Shown here one piece after another: positions 1 through 6,243 of a stretch of 7,756 bases of DNA; within the stretch, counting starts at the first letter, position 1, and the number at the start of each line of letters is the position of its first letter. The position numbers were made by a program, and so were the translations under genes. Under the pieces are notes generated by a model, which saw nothing but the letters and a program-made list of their open reading frames with translations, did not search any database and was not told where the DNA came from. The stretch is from contig DANA01000019.1 in NCBI GenBank assembly GCA_002508495.1, positions 1-7,756 on the forward strand. The letters run 5' to 3'. The stretch is from Methanoregula sp. UBA276. Its GTDB lineage: Archaea; Halobacteriota; Methanomicrobia; Methanomicrobiales; Methanospirillaceae.

Positions 1-27
1 AAGAGCTATGAAGAGGATCCAGTCCAT
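1..27 (-). CDS. Possible start of a membrane protein, partial
   Basis: An ATG at 27-25 on the minus strand opens a frame of nine codons (MDWILFIAL) that runs off the left edge. The peptide is strongly hydrophobic, like the beginning of a signal anchor or first membrane helix. A TATA-like TTTATG lies at 57-52, centred about 27 bp before the ATG, which is the spacing expected for a leaderless archaeal transcript and matches other first genes in this window. The gene would follow RNase HII in the same direction with its own promoter. Nine codons are too few to identify a family, and the frame could close just outside the window. Confidence 0.35.
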
Positions 28-51
28 CGGTACGTATTGCGGTTGTACCAA

Positions 52-57
52 CATAAA
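52..57 (-). promoter_or_regulatory. TATA-like box before the left-edge ORF
   Basis: On the minus strand the sequence reads TTTATG, centred about 27 bp upstream of the ATG at 27. It lies between the arms of a 7-bp inverted repeat (GGTACGT at 29-35, ACGTACC at 66-72), and a smaller GTTG-TAC-CAAC palindrome sits next to it at 42-52. This fits a promoter with a possible operator, but the elements are short. Confidence 0.3.
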
Positions 58-99
58 GGGATGGCACGTACCAAAACCGGGCAGGAAACCGGGCCGGAA

Positions 100-741
100 T
101 TACGAGAAATCGCCAAGGCTGCTCTGGGACCGTTTCGCTATCAGGTTGCTGACGGTCTTCCAGCTCTTCCGGGCAATGGGCGGGGGCTGGCGGTGGTGGA
201 AGATATAGTCTGAAAGGTACTGGATCGTGACCGGGTCGGAGGGGTACCCGCTGCCAATCTCCCCGAATTTTTTGGCCAGGGTTGCGATGGCCCGGTCCCG
301 GGTCACTTTCGCGATTATGCTGGCTGCTGAAACTACTAGGTATTTATCGTCTGCATGGTGCTCTGATACGATCTCGCAGTCCCGTTCAAGATTGGACCGG
401 ACCATTGCGGCATACCGGAAGATATTCACATCACAGGCATCAACATAGGCGCACGTGGGAGAGATTTTGGTTATCACGCGGGCATGGGCCCGGGCCACCG
501 CCTGGTTCATGGTCATCTCGCAGCGGACACTATCGATCTCGTGTGCGTCAAGCCGGATGATCGCAACTTTACAAACCTTTTTAATAAGAGGGTACAGGCG
601 CTCGCGCTCTTTTGCGGAGAGGAGTTTTGAATCCCGGAGTCCGAGCGGGGCAAGCACATCTTCGTTTCTGACGCCCACGGCGGCAACGACCATCGGCCCC
701 AGCACCGATCCCTTCCCCGCTTCGTCCACCCCGCAGATCAC
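100..741 (-). CDS. rnhB: Ribonuclease HII
   Basis: The enzyme cuts the RNA strand of RNA-DNA hybrids and nicks at single ribonucleotides in duplex DNA. With the GTG at 741 it has 213 residues, normal for archaeal RNase HII. The N-terminus reads ICGVDEAGKG, carrying the first two acidic catalytic residues (D6, E7). D101 in YVDACD and D131 in HADDKY complete the DEDD set, followed by the family block SAASIIAKVTRD and the conserved tyrosine in SGYPSDP (Y166). The C-terminus QSSLGDFS resembles a PCNA-interacting (PIP) box, as known from some archaeal homologues, but lacks the second aromatic residue. A TTG at 762 would add seven residues. I prefer GTG 741 because the product then begins like its homologues, no Shine-Dalgarno is visible, and a TATA-like box lies about 25 bp upstream, implying a leaderless mRNA. 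It diverges from trkA. Confidence 0.95.
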   Translation of the reverse strand: MICGVDEAGKGSVLGPMVVAAVGVRNEDVLAPLGLRDSKLLSAKERERLYPLIKKVCKVAIIRLDAHEIDSVRCEMTMNQAVARAHARVITKISPTCAYVDACDVNIFRYAAMVRSNLERDCEIVSEHHADDKYLVVSAASIIAKVTRDRAIATLAKKFGEIGSGYPSDPVTIQYLSDYIFHHRQPPPIARKSWKTVSNLIAKRSQSSLGDFS

Positions 742-761
742 AACAACAAGGTTGATGCACA

Positions 762-769
762 AAATATTT
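762..769. promoter_or_regulatory. Palindromic TATA-like box shared by rnhB and trkA
   Basis: AAATATTT is a perfect palindrome and the only clearly AT-rich element in the 55-bp gap between the GTG of rnhB (741) and the ATG of trkA (797). Its centre is about 25 bp from the rnhB start and 31 bp from the trkA start. With the archaeal TATA-to-start-site spacing of about 25-27 bp, it would give a leaderless rnhB mRNA and a trkA mRNA with a leader of about five bases. Use in both directions is inference. Confidence 0.55.
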
Positions 770-796
770 CAATCTGGGTGGTGGTAACCGGTACTC

Positions 797-1465
797 ATGT
801 ACATCATCATCGTAGGGCTCGGCGGTATCGGCAGGAACCTCACCCGACTCGGGGTTGACCATGCCCACAACGTGGTCGTCATCGACCAGGACGAGTCGCG
901 ATGCAGCGAGGTTTTGGAGCACTACGATGTACTGGCCGTTACCGGCAATGCAACGGACAAGACAACACTTGAGGAAGCCGGCATCGAGCGGGCCGATGCC
1001 CTGATCGCCACAACGAGTGACGATTCCGTGAACCTGATGACCTGCTGGCTTGCCAAGAAGTTCCGGGTCCAAAACGTGGTCTCCATCGTGAACCAGCCCT
1101 CCCACTCGGACTTCTTCAAGGAGGTCGGTGTCCGGATCAGCGAGAACCCGGACGAGCTTGTCGCCTCACGCCTGTATTACTGGACGCAGAACCCCCAGCT
1201 CCAGCAGCTTGCCTCGATCCCCGGCGGGACCATCTTCGAGATTGTTGCAGAGGAAGGGGCCCCGATCGTTGACCACGAGATCCGGGAGCTCAAAGTCAAG
1301 GACTTTGTCTTCATCGCGATCCGGCGGGAGGGTGGCACCCTGATCATCCCAAGCGGGAATGTCAAAATCCAGGCCGGGGACATCTTCACGGTATTTACCA
1401 AAAAAGAAGGGGAGGACGACTGCCTCCGGCTCCTGAACAAACAGCTGAAGAGATCAGCGGAGTGA
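797..1465 (+). CDS. trkA: TrkA/KtrA-type RCK potassium-uptake regulatory protein
   Basis: This is a cytoplasmic regulator of conductance of K+ uptake channels: the N-terminal Rossmann domain binds a dinucleotide or ATP/ADP and the C-terminal domain senses a second ligand. The 222 residues match a single-module KtrA-like protein rather than the duplicated bacterial TrkA. Residues 1-118 form the TrkA-N domain, with GLGGIG at 7-12, the acidic residue ending beta-2 in VVVIDQDE (D30), TGNATD at 49-54 and ATTSDDSVNL at 71-80. Residues from about 135 to 215 form the TrkA-C domain. No membrane channel subunit is nearby, so its partner must be encoded elsewhere. The ATG at 797 has no Shine-Dalgarno and sits about 31 bp after a TATA-like box. 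The 3' end overlaps the convergent geranylgeranyl reductase gene by 12 nt. Confidence 0.92.
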   Translation: MYIIIVGLGGIGRNLTRLGVDHAHNVVVIDQDESRCSEVLEHYDVLAVTGNATDKTTLEEAGIERADALIATTSDDSVNLMTCWLAKKFRVQNVVSIVNQPSHSDFFKEVGVRISENPDELVASRLYYWTQNPQLQQLASIPGGTIFEIVAEEGAPIVDHEIRELKVKDFVFIAIRREGGTLIIPSGNVKIQAGDIFTVFTKKEGEDDCLRLLNKQLKRSAE

Positions 1466-2650
1466 TGCCGCGAGTGCCCCAAGCTCCAGCACCAGTTTGG
1501 GATTGATTCGGATTATCTCTTTTATCAGGTTGAGGGTCGAGAACTCGGCAAGGTTCAGGTTCGAGACCGAGTGAATGATCTCGTTGAGTTTCTCATCGGG
1601 CTGTTTGATCAAGTATTCCTTGATGTGGTAGTTGCGCTCGATGGATTTGCCCATCTTCGAGGCCCGCCATTCCTGGTCGTATTTCATGAGCGCAGCCTTT
1701 GAGAGGTCACCTTTGCCGATGCAGTCCGCGGCTACCTCTGCCGCGAGCTTGCCGGTGTACATGGCATTGTAGATGCCGCCACCGGTCAGGGGGTCGACGA
1801 CCCGTGCTGCATCGCCAGCGATAAGAAGGCCATTGCCGACCGTGCATTCAAGAGGGCGGCATACCGAGACGCCGCCGGGTATGTACTCGATGGTTTTGCC
1901 GTTCGGGAAGGTCTTTTGTACGAACCGGTCAAGGTAGTCCTTTGCCCGGTGACCTTCCCCGCTCTTCCTTCCCGATATCCCGATTCCCACGTTGGCGGAG
2001 CGTTTCCCCTTGGGGAAGACCCAGAGGTAGCCTTCGGGAGCGACCTCGTTGCCCAGGTAAAAGATGGTCGCGCCAGAATCGATGTCGATATCGGTCATCA
2101 CGTACTGGACCGAGCTCATGATCTCGCGGGCAGGAACGGTCGTGTCGATCCCGCACCATTTCGAGAACTTGGACTCGACACCATCCGCAGCAATGACTAC
2201 CTGAGCCTTCACGTTGGATACTTTCCCGCAGTACTCGACCTTTGCCCCTTTGACCACGCCATCTTCCATGATAGGTGCCGAAGCCCGGGACTTGACGGCA
2301 ACATCTGCACCGGCCTCGGATGCCTTCCACACGAGTTCACGGTCAAAGACCTTCCGGTCGAGGATATACCCGACCTTGTTGCCGGCCATTGCCGAAGAGA
2401 GCCGCATAAAAAACCCGTCGGGTGCAACAATACCGGCACCGGTCATCTCTGCCGAGATCCAGCGCGGGTCGGGGTCGATGAACTCCTGCAGGGCTTCCTT
2501 GCCGATCCCCTCCGCGCAGCGGACGGGGGCGCCAATTGCCGGGCGTTTCTCGACAATCAGGGCAGAAAGACCTTTCTCGACTGCGGTCTTTGCCGCAAGG
2601 GCACCAGCCGGGCCACCGCCGATGACCAGGACATCGTACTTACTTTTCAT
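1454..2650 (-). CDS. Digeranylgeranylglycerophospholipid reductase (geranylgeranyl reductase)
   Basis: This FAD enzyme saturates the geranylgeranyl chains of archaeal ether lipids (archaetidic acid type precursors), giving phytanyl chains. At 398 residues it has the usual length. The FAD-binding GGGPAG lies at 11-16 with E34 at the end of the second strand. PVRCAEG is at 42-48, AADGVES at 154-160, the family substrate motif YLWVFPKG at 208-215, and the second FAD motif GDAARVVDPLTGGG at 279-292. The ATG at 2650 follows a strong GGAGGTC (2661-2655) by four bases and overlaps the end of the upstream ferredoxin gene by 11 nt, so the two are co-transcribed and probably translationally coupled. 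In Methanosarcina acetivorans a linked ferredoxin is known to be needed for full reduction, so the neighbour is a likely electron donor. The 3' end overlaps trkA convergently. Confidence 0.93.
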   Translation of the reverse strand: MKSKYDVLVIGGGPAGALAAKTAVEKGLSALIVEKRPAIGAPVRCAEGIGKEALQEFIDPDPRWISAEMTGAGIVAPDGFFMRLSSAMAGNKVGYILDRKVFDRELVWKASEAGADVAVKSRASAPIMEDGVVKGAKVEYCGKVSNVKAQVVIAADGVESKFSKWCGIDTTVPAREIMSSVQYVMTDIDIDSGATIFYLGNEVAPEGYLWVFPKGKRSANVGIGISGRKSGEGHRAKDYLDRFVQKTFPNGKTIEYIPGGVSVCRPLECTVGNGLLIAGDAARVVDPLTGGGIYNAMYTGKLAAEVAADCIGKGDLSKAALMKYDQEWRASKMGKSIERNYHIKEYLIKQPDEKLNEIIHSVSNLNLAEFSTLNLIKEIIRINPKLVLELGALAASLR

Positions 2651-2816
2651 TTACGACCTCCAGGGCACCTAAGGGGCACACCTTGGCACAGATCCCGCAG
2701 CTTGTACAAGTTTCGCCAACCGAGAGGTACGCATCGATCAGTTCGAGGGCACCTTCCGGACATACGGATACGCAGCATCCACAGTATCCACAGATATCCC
2801 GATGAATTTTCAGCAT
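2640..2816 (-). CDS. Small 2x[4Fe-4S] ferredoxin, 58 aa
   Basis: A short electron carrier with two bacterial-type cluster motifs: C9-x2-C12-x2-C15-x3-C19-P and C37-x2-C40-x2-C43-x3-C47-P. C14 is an extra cysteine. The near-symmetric halves and the 58-residue length are typical of clostridial-type ferredoxins. The ATG at 2816-2814 is the only ATG before an in-frame upstream stop; the TAA is at 2642-2640. It has no Shine-Dalgarno but a TATA-like ATTAATT is centred about 30 bp upstream. The gene precedes and overlaps geranylgeranyl reductase by 11 nt; a linked ferredoxin supports the reductase in Methanosarcina acetivorans, so lipid reduction is its likely job (inference from family and context). 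It is short enough to be missed by automatic gene calling. Confidence 0.92.
   Translation of the reverse strand: MLKIHRDICGYCGCCVSVCPEGALELIDAYLSVGETCTSCGICAKVCPLGALEVVNEK
2655..2661 (-). promoter_or_regulatory. Shine-Dalgarno of the geranylgeranyl reductase gene
   Basis: GGAGGTC on the minus strand is complementary to the 3' end of archaeal 16S rRNA and lies four bases before the ATG at 2650, inside the last codons of the ferredoxin gene. It fixes the reductase start and supports translation from the shared mRNA. Confidence 0.75.
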
Positions 2817-2842
2817 TGGAGGATATGTTGGATTTTTTCTTC

Positions 2843-2849
2843 ATTAATT
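2843..2849 (-). promoter_or_regulatory. TATA-like box for the ferredoxin/reductase pair
   Basis: On the minus strand the sequence reads CAATTAATGAAG; the AT-rich core is centred at 2846, about 30 bp before the ferredoxin ATG. Transcription would begin near 2820 and leave a leader of about five bases. A second AT-rich stretch (GATAAAACC, about 2867-2875) is an alternative. Confidence 0.4.
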
Positions 2850-2878
2850 GTTCCGCTGGATAATGGTTTTATCACCGG

Positions 2879-2885
2879 AAAAAAA
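2879..2885 (-). terminator. T-tract terminator after ahbC
   Basis: About 25 bp after the ahbC stop the minus strand reads six C followed by TTTTTTT (2885-2879). A run of T in the coding strand is sufficient for termination by archaeal RNA polymerase. No hairpin is visible. It would separate the heme operon from the ferredoxin/reductase transcript. Confidence 0.5.
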
Positions 2886-2910
2886 GGGGGGTTATTCAAG
2901 GGGTGGATCT

Positions 2911-4095
2911 TCATGACTGGCCGGTGTAACAGAACGGGTCCTCGGCAAAGAAATCGCCGTTTGTTGCATGAGCCCTGACCCGGCACCCGCCGCCACAGAG
3001 GATGCGGTGCCGGCAGTCGCCGCACCTGCCGGAGAACAGGACATCTTTGTTCCGGAACAGGGCAAGCGCCGGAATGGTTGAGTCCTGCCAGATCGCACTG
3101 AACGGGCGGTCGCGGACATTGCCGGCACAAAACTCCGGTGACCGGGCAAACTGGCAGGGCCAGATATTGCCCGATGCATCGATGTTGGCGACGCGGGTTC
3201 CGGCGCTGCACCCGCCCTTCAGGGATGCAAGCAGGCTGCGGGCATCGTCCAGATCGGCCGATTTGTCCTCTTCCATCGCGGAGAGGAGATGGACGCAGTC
3301 CTGCGGAGCATCAACGGTCAGGAACTCCATGGCAGCCGGGTCGGTCTCCTTTGCCTTCCGGTAAAGGAGCGAAAGAGCACCGGTTACTTCCCCGGGACCC
3401 AGCTGGAGCCGGTTGTAGGCGGCAGCGCCCCTCCCGCACGGCACAAGCCAGTACAGGCAGAACCGCGAGGCACCGATCCGGAGGGCGAGCTCGATGAGCG
3501 CCCCGAGTTCCGCCGAGTTCTCTTTAGTCAGCGTGACCCGGACACCGGTCCGGACACCGGCATCTTTGCAGGCGCCGAATGCCGCGATGGAACGGTCGAA
3601 CGCGCCGGGGCTCTGGCGGAAACGGTCGTGGGTAGCCGCCGTTGCACCGTCAAGCGAGATGCCGGCATACCCGATACCGGCATCACGAATACGCCCTGCC
3701 ATTTCCGGTGATATCAGGGTTCCGTTGGTACTGAGTGCCGTTTTCACCCCGCGGGCTTCTGCATACCGGGCCAGTTCAAAGAGGTCTGGTCGCATGAGCG
3801 GTTCGCCGCCCGTGAATATGATGAGGGGGACCCCGGTACGGGCGAGGTCATCAATGACCGTACAGGCTTCCGCGGTCGAGAGTTCACCTTCCCCGGTCGA
3901 TGACAGCCCCGAGGCATTATAGCAGTGGGTGCAGGCAAGGTTGCACCGGTCCGTCACGTTCCAGAAGACGACCGGGCGGTACATGCTGGTAAAGGCAAGG
4001 AGAGATGCAGGCACGTCACCATTGCCCGCCTTGCGGTGGCGCATCACCGCGCTCACGGTCCCCCGCCCGTGCAGGCACTGGGTGATACGGTTCAT
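2911..4095 (-). CDS. ahbC: AhbC, 12,18-didecarboxysiroheme deacetylase (radical SAM)
   Basis: This radical SAM enzyme removes the two acetate side chains of 12,18-didecarboxysiroheme, giving Fe-coproporphyrin III, the third stage of the Ahb heme pathway. It has 394 residues. The N-terminal 40 residues (ITQCLHG and a PASLLAF segment) recall the AhbC/NirJ-type leader. The SAM-cluster motif is C51-x3-C55-x2-C58, with GGEP at 96-99 and SLDG at 147-150. A C-terminal SPASM-like region has C296, C314, C323, C358, C361, C367, C371 and C389, with the family-type GNVRDRPFSAIW. I assign it as AhbC rather than AhbD from its N-terminal extension, CLYWLVPCGRG and FLTVDAP segments; this is memory-based. The ATG overlaps the ahbB stop in ATGA. 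It is the last gene before the T-tract. Confidence 0.82.
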   Translation of the reverse strand: MNRITQCLHGRGTVSAVMRHRKAGNGDVPASLLAFTSMYRPVVFWNVTDRCNLACTHCYNASGLSSTGEGELSTAEACTVIDDLARTGVPLIIFTGGEPLMRPDLFELARYAEARGVKTALSTNGTLISPEMAGRIRDAGIGYAGISLDGATAATHDRFRQSPGAFDRSIAAFGACKDAGVRTGVRVTLTKENSAELGALIELALRIGASRFCLYWLVPCGRGAAAYNRLQLGPGEVTGALSLLYRKAKETDPAAMEFLTVDAPQDCVHLLSAMEEDKSADLDDARSLLASLKGGCSAGTRVANIDASGNIWPCQFARSPEFCAGNVRDRPFSAIWQDSTIPALALFRNKDVLFSGRCGDCRHRILCGGGCRVRAHATNGDFFAEDPFCYTGQS

Positions 4096-4580
4096 GCCTT
4101 TACCACGCCATTCTCCCGGATGCGGACACTGGGGATTCGCTTGTACTCGCGGGTGCTGAAGATGATGCAGTAATCATGGCAGCCGGTTGCTCCCGCAATC
4201 GACTCCACGTCAGCAACAACCTGCTCCCGGCTGTACCCGTGGTGGACGGTGTACAGGGTGTATTCCCACCGGCCCACAACAGGACTGCGCTCGTAACAAT
4301 GGGTCACGGAGGAGAACGCTGCAAGCCGGTCAGCAAGGTCTGCCCCATTCACGGCCGGGGGTTTCCATGCCACAAGGGCATTTGCAACAATCCCGAGCTT
4401 CCGCTGGTCGATGCGGGCCCGTATCCTCCGCACAATGCCCGATTCCCTGAGCTTCCGGATGCGGTCAATCACAACGGTTTCTGGCATACCCAGCCGCTGG
4501 CCGACCGCGGCAAAGGGTTTTGCGACAAGGGGGAGTCCCTCCTCGAGCACTTCCAGTAAGCGATAATCCGTCTCGTCCAT
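4092..4580 (-). CDS. ahbB: AhbB, siroheme decarboxylase subunit (Lrp/AsnC-like fold)
   Basis: One half of the heterodimeric siroheme decarboxylase, which converts siroheme to 12,18-didecarboxysiroheme. At 162 residues it has an N-terminal winged helix-turn-helix (about 4-58) and an Lrp/AsnC-type alpha-beta domain. The enzyme signature is VTHCYERSP at 92-100, followed by RWEYTLYTVHHG (104-115), corresponding to the usual W-P-Y-N-L-Y-T-M-I-H-G, and the late STREYKR block at 142-148. It could be misread as an AsnC-family regulator; the signature and its place between ahbA and ahbC argue for the decarboxylase. The A/B naming follows the order ahbD-ahbA-ahbB recalled from Methanosarcina barkeri. 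TAATG gives a one-base overlap with ahbA; the ribosome site is a poor G-run (GGGGGGGAAG), so translation probably depends on coupling. Confidence 0.87.
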   Translation of the reverse strand: MDETDYRLLEVLEEGLPLVAKPFAAVGQRLGMPETVVIDRIRKLRESGIVRRIRARIDQRKLGIVANALVAWKPPAVNGADLADRLAAFSSVTHCYERSPVVGRWEYTLYTVHHGYSREQVVADVESIAGATGCHDYCIIFSTREYKRIPSVRIRENGVVKA

Positions 4581-5080
4581 TACGCTTCCCCCCCATTATC
4601 ACGAAGGAGCGGGAACCGCACGTCGATCTTGACTTTCCTTGTTGTCGGCAGGTCAAGGCAGTCTGATGGGGCAAGACCGGTCTCGTGGAGAATTCCGGCA
4701 ACAATTCCCGCTGCCTCCTGGCGGTCGCGTGCCGATACCGTGAACCAGAGGGCATACTCATGGTCCCGGCGGAAATTATGCGAGACCGCCGGGCACCGGC
4801 TGACAATAGCGGCAGTCTCGTCGATCTTCTCCTCCGGCACGCGGAGGGCAACCAGCGTTCCTGCCTGCAGGCCGAGCGGGCGGGACTCTATGATCGGGCT
4901 TATTCCCCGTATTATCCCAGCGCTTGCAAGGCGCTCCAGGCGCCGGATAACCTCGTCCTCGGACATGCCCAGCCTCTCTGCTATCGCCAGCCATGGACGG
5001 GGCGTGAGCGGCAGGTCATCCTGGAGCGCATCGAGGAGGAGGAGATCTGCCCGGTCCGGCTGCAGGGGTGACGTGCTCAT
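4580..5080 (-). CDS. ahbA: AhbA, siroheme decarboxylase subunit (Lrp/AsnC-like fold)
   Basis: The partner subunit of the siroheme decarboxylase. Of 166 residues, about 10-60 form the winged helix-turn-helix (LLLLDALQDDLPL, then IAERLGMSEDEVIRRLERL) and the remainder is the Lrp/AsnC-like domain. The enzyme signature VSHNFRRDHEYALWFTVSA (99-117) matches the V-S-H-N-Y-x-R-x-H-x-Y-N-L-W-F-T form found in AhbA/NirD-type subunits, and LPTTRKVKIDVRF (144-156) matches their conserved end. It is about 20% identical by eye to AhbB, as expected for paralogous subunits. The ATG at 5080 overlaps the ahbD stop in ATGA and has a strong GGGAGGTG at 5092-5085. The alpha/beta label could be reversed; the decarboxylase role is much firmer than the label. 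Confidence 0.88.
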   Translation of the reverse strand: MSTSPLQPDRADLLLLDALQDDLPLTPRPWLAIAERLGMSEDEVIRRLERLASAGIIRGISPIIESRPLGLQAGTLVALRVPEEKIDETAAIVSRCPAVSHNFRRDHEYALWFTVSARDRQEAAGIVAGILHETGLAPSDCLDLPTTRKVKIDVRFPLLRDNGGEA

Positions 5081-6204
5081 TTTGCACCTCCCGGTTCATA
5101 TGGGCACCACGGGTCAGCAGAGCAGAGCTCGCTGGTGACAGATTCCGGTTGCATGAGACCGTCACACCAGCAGGGAGAGAACGCACCGGCTCCACGGTAG
5201 GCACGGGCGCGGCAGCCCCCGCAGATGCCCTGGTATTCACACCGCCCGCATTTTCCGGTCAGGAGGCCGGGATCGCGGAGCGCCGCAAAGACCGAAGACG
5301 TATTCCAAATCTCCCCAAACGGGGTTTTTCGGACATTCCCTGCGCTGACCGGCAGGTACGGGCAGGGAGTCACGTCGCCGTTCGCGTAGATCCGGCAATA
5401 GCTGATCCCGGCAATGCACCCCCGCCCCCACGCGGGGTTGCTGATCCCAAGTTCTGACGCGATCCGCCGGAACTGCGGGGCGCAGGTAGGCCTGATGTTC
5501 ACATCGCCGTCACGGTGCAGGAGCAGCACCTGCCGGATCACCCCCTCGTACTGCTGCGGATCGAGGGGCGGGGATCCGGTCGCCCGGCCGGTCGGGACCG
5601 GAAAGAAGACCTGAAAGTCCGAAACGTCCAAGCTCTTCCCGAGCGCCACTACCCGTTCAATCTCCATAACGGACGGTCGTACCGCGGTCATATTGATCTG
5701 GACGCCGATCCCGGCATCATGACAATGGCCCACTGCCTGCACAGCCCGTTCCCATGCTCCGTGCGTGCCCCGGAGGGCATCGTGGACGTTTGGGTCAGCG
5801 GAGTCGATGCTGATCGCTGCTGCACGGATACCTGCTGTTCCCAGCCGTTCTGCCATATCCCGGTCGAGGAGATACCCGCTCGTCCCGATCACCATCCGGA
5901 GCCCCTTCTTTGTACCATGCCGGGCGATGTCGCAGAGATCGTCTCGTGCAAGGGGCTCGCCACCGGAAAGGACGATAATGGGTGAACCCGCCTGCCGTAC
6001 CTGGTCAACAACGGTCAAAGCCTCCTGCGTGGAGAGAACGTCCTCTCCCTCCTGCCCACCCGCACTGACATAGCAGTGCGAACAGTGCAGCGGGCATTTC
6101 AGGGTGATGTTCCACGAGATAATCCGGGGTGGTTGGGGGCGCGTGTCTGCCGGCAATTGTCCTGTCTCACCACTCTCACTATGAAGCGGGGATAAAAAAA
6201 CCAT
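5077..6204 (-). CDS. ahbD: AhbD, heme b synthase (radical SAM, Fe-coproporphyrin III decarboxylase)
   Basis: This enzyme oxidatively decarboxylates two propionates of Fe-coproporphyrin III to vinyls, the final step to heme b. Numbered from ATG 6204 (375 residues): the SAM-cluster motif C37-x3-C41-x2-C44 sits in WNITLKCPLHCSHCY, GGEP at 81-84, FFPVPTGR near 200-207, RPTCAPQFRRI near 238-248, then the SPASM-like cysteines C263, C270, C281, C319, C322, C328, C331 and C367, with GNVRKTPFGEIW between. TCAPQF, GGCRARAY and a terminal PWCPYEP distinguish AhbD from AhbC. A stretch before PWC carries three additional cysteines (C345, C347, C361). A TTG at 6258 would add 18 residues, but that start lies beside the aquaporin terminator and upstream of the TATA-like TTTAAG at 6238-6233, so ATG 6204 is preferred. 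It is the first gene of the operon. Confidence 0.88.
   Translation of the reverse strand: MVFLSPLHSESGETGQLPADTRPQPPRIISWNITLKCPLHCSHCYVSAGGQEGEDVLSTQEALTVVDQVRQAGSPIIVLSGGEPLARDDLCDIARHGTKKGLRMVIGTSGYLLDRDMAERLGTAGIRAAAISIDSADPNVHDALRGTHGAWERAVQAVGHCHDAGIGVQINMTAVRPSVMEIERVVALGKSLDVSDFQVFFPVPTGRATGSPPLDPQQYEGVIRQVLLLHRDGDVNIRPTCAPQFRRIASELGISNPAWGRGCIAGISYCRIYANGDVTPCPYLPVSAGNVRKTPFGEIWNTSSVFAALRDPGLLTGKCGRCEYQGICGGCRARAYRGAGAFSPCWCDGLMQPESVTSELCSADPWCPYEPGGAK
5085..5092 (-). promoter_or_regulatory. Shine-Dalgarno of ahbA
   Basis: GGGAGGTG lies four bases before the ahbA ATG, within the final codons of ahbD. It is the best ribosome site of the heme operon and suggests that ahbA can start translation itself, whereas ahbB and ahbC have weak sites. 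Confidence 0.75.
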
Positions 6205-6232
6205 CCGGTACGGGCATACGGCTGTTGAACAT

Positions 6233-6238
6233 CTTAAA
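6233..6238 (-). promoter_or_regulatory. TATA-like box for the ahbDABC operon
   Basis: The minus strand reads GGTTTAAGATG; TTTAAG is centred about 31 bp before the ATG at 6204 and lies between the aquaporin terminator and ahbD. Transcription would start near 6210 and leave a leader of about six bases. No Shine-Dalgarno precedes the ATG, in line with a near-leaderless mRNA. Confidence 0.5.
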
Positions 6239-6243
6239 CCAGG

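Noticed and set aside
8..208. 66-codon plus-strand ORF at the left edge
   Set aside because: It runs antisense through the 3' end of rnhB and its product has no recognisable motif.
1916..2863. 315-codon plus-strand ORF
   Set aside because: It is antisense to geranylgeranyl reductase and ferredoxin, whose motifs are unmistakable; long shadow frames are common in G+C-rich DNA.
4092..5080. Two AsnC/Lrp-family transcriptional regulators
   Set aside because: Both have the helix-turn-helix fold but carry the siroheme decarboxylase signatures and overlap the two Ahb radical SAM genes, so they are enzyme subunits.
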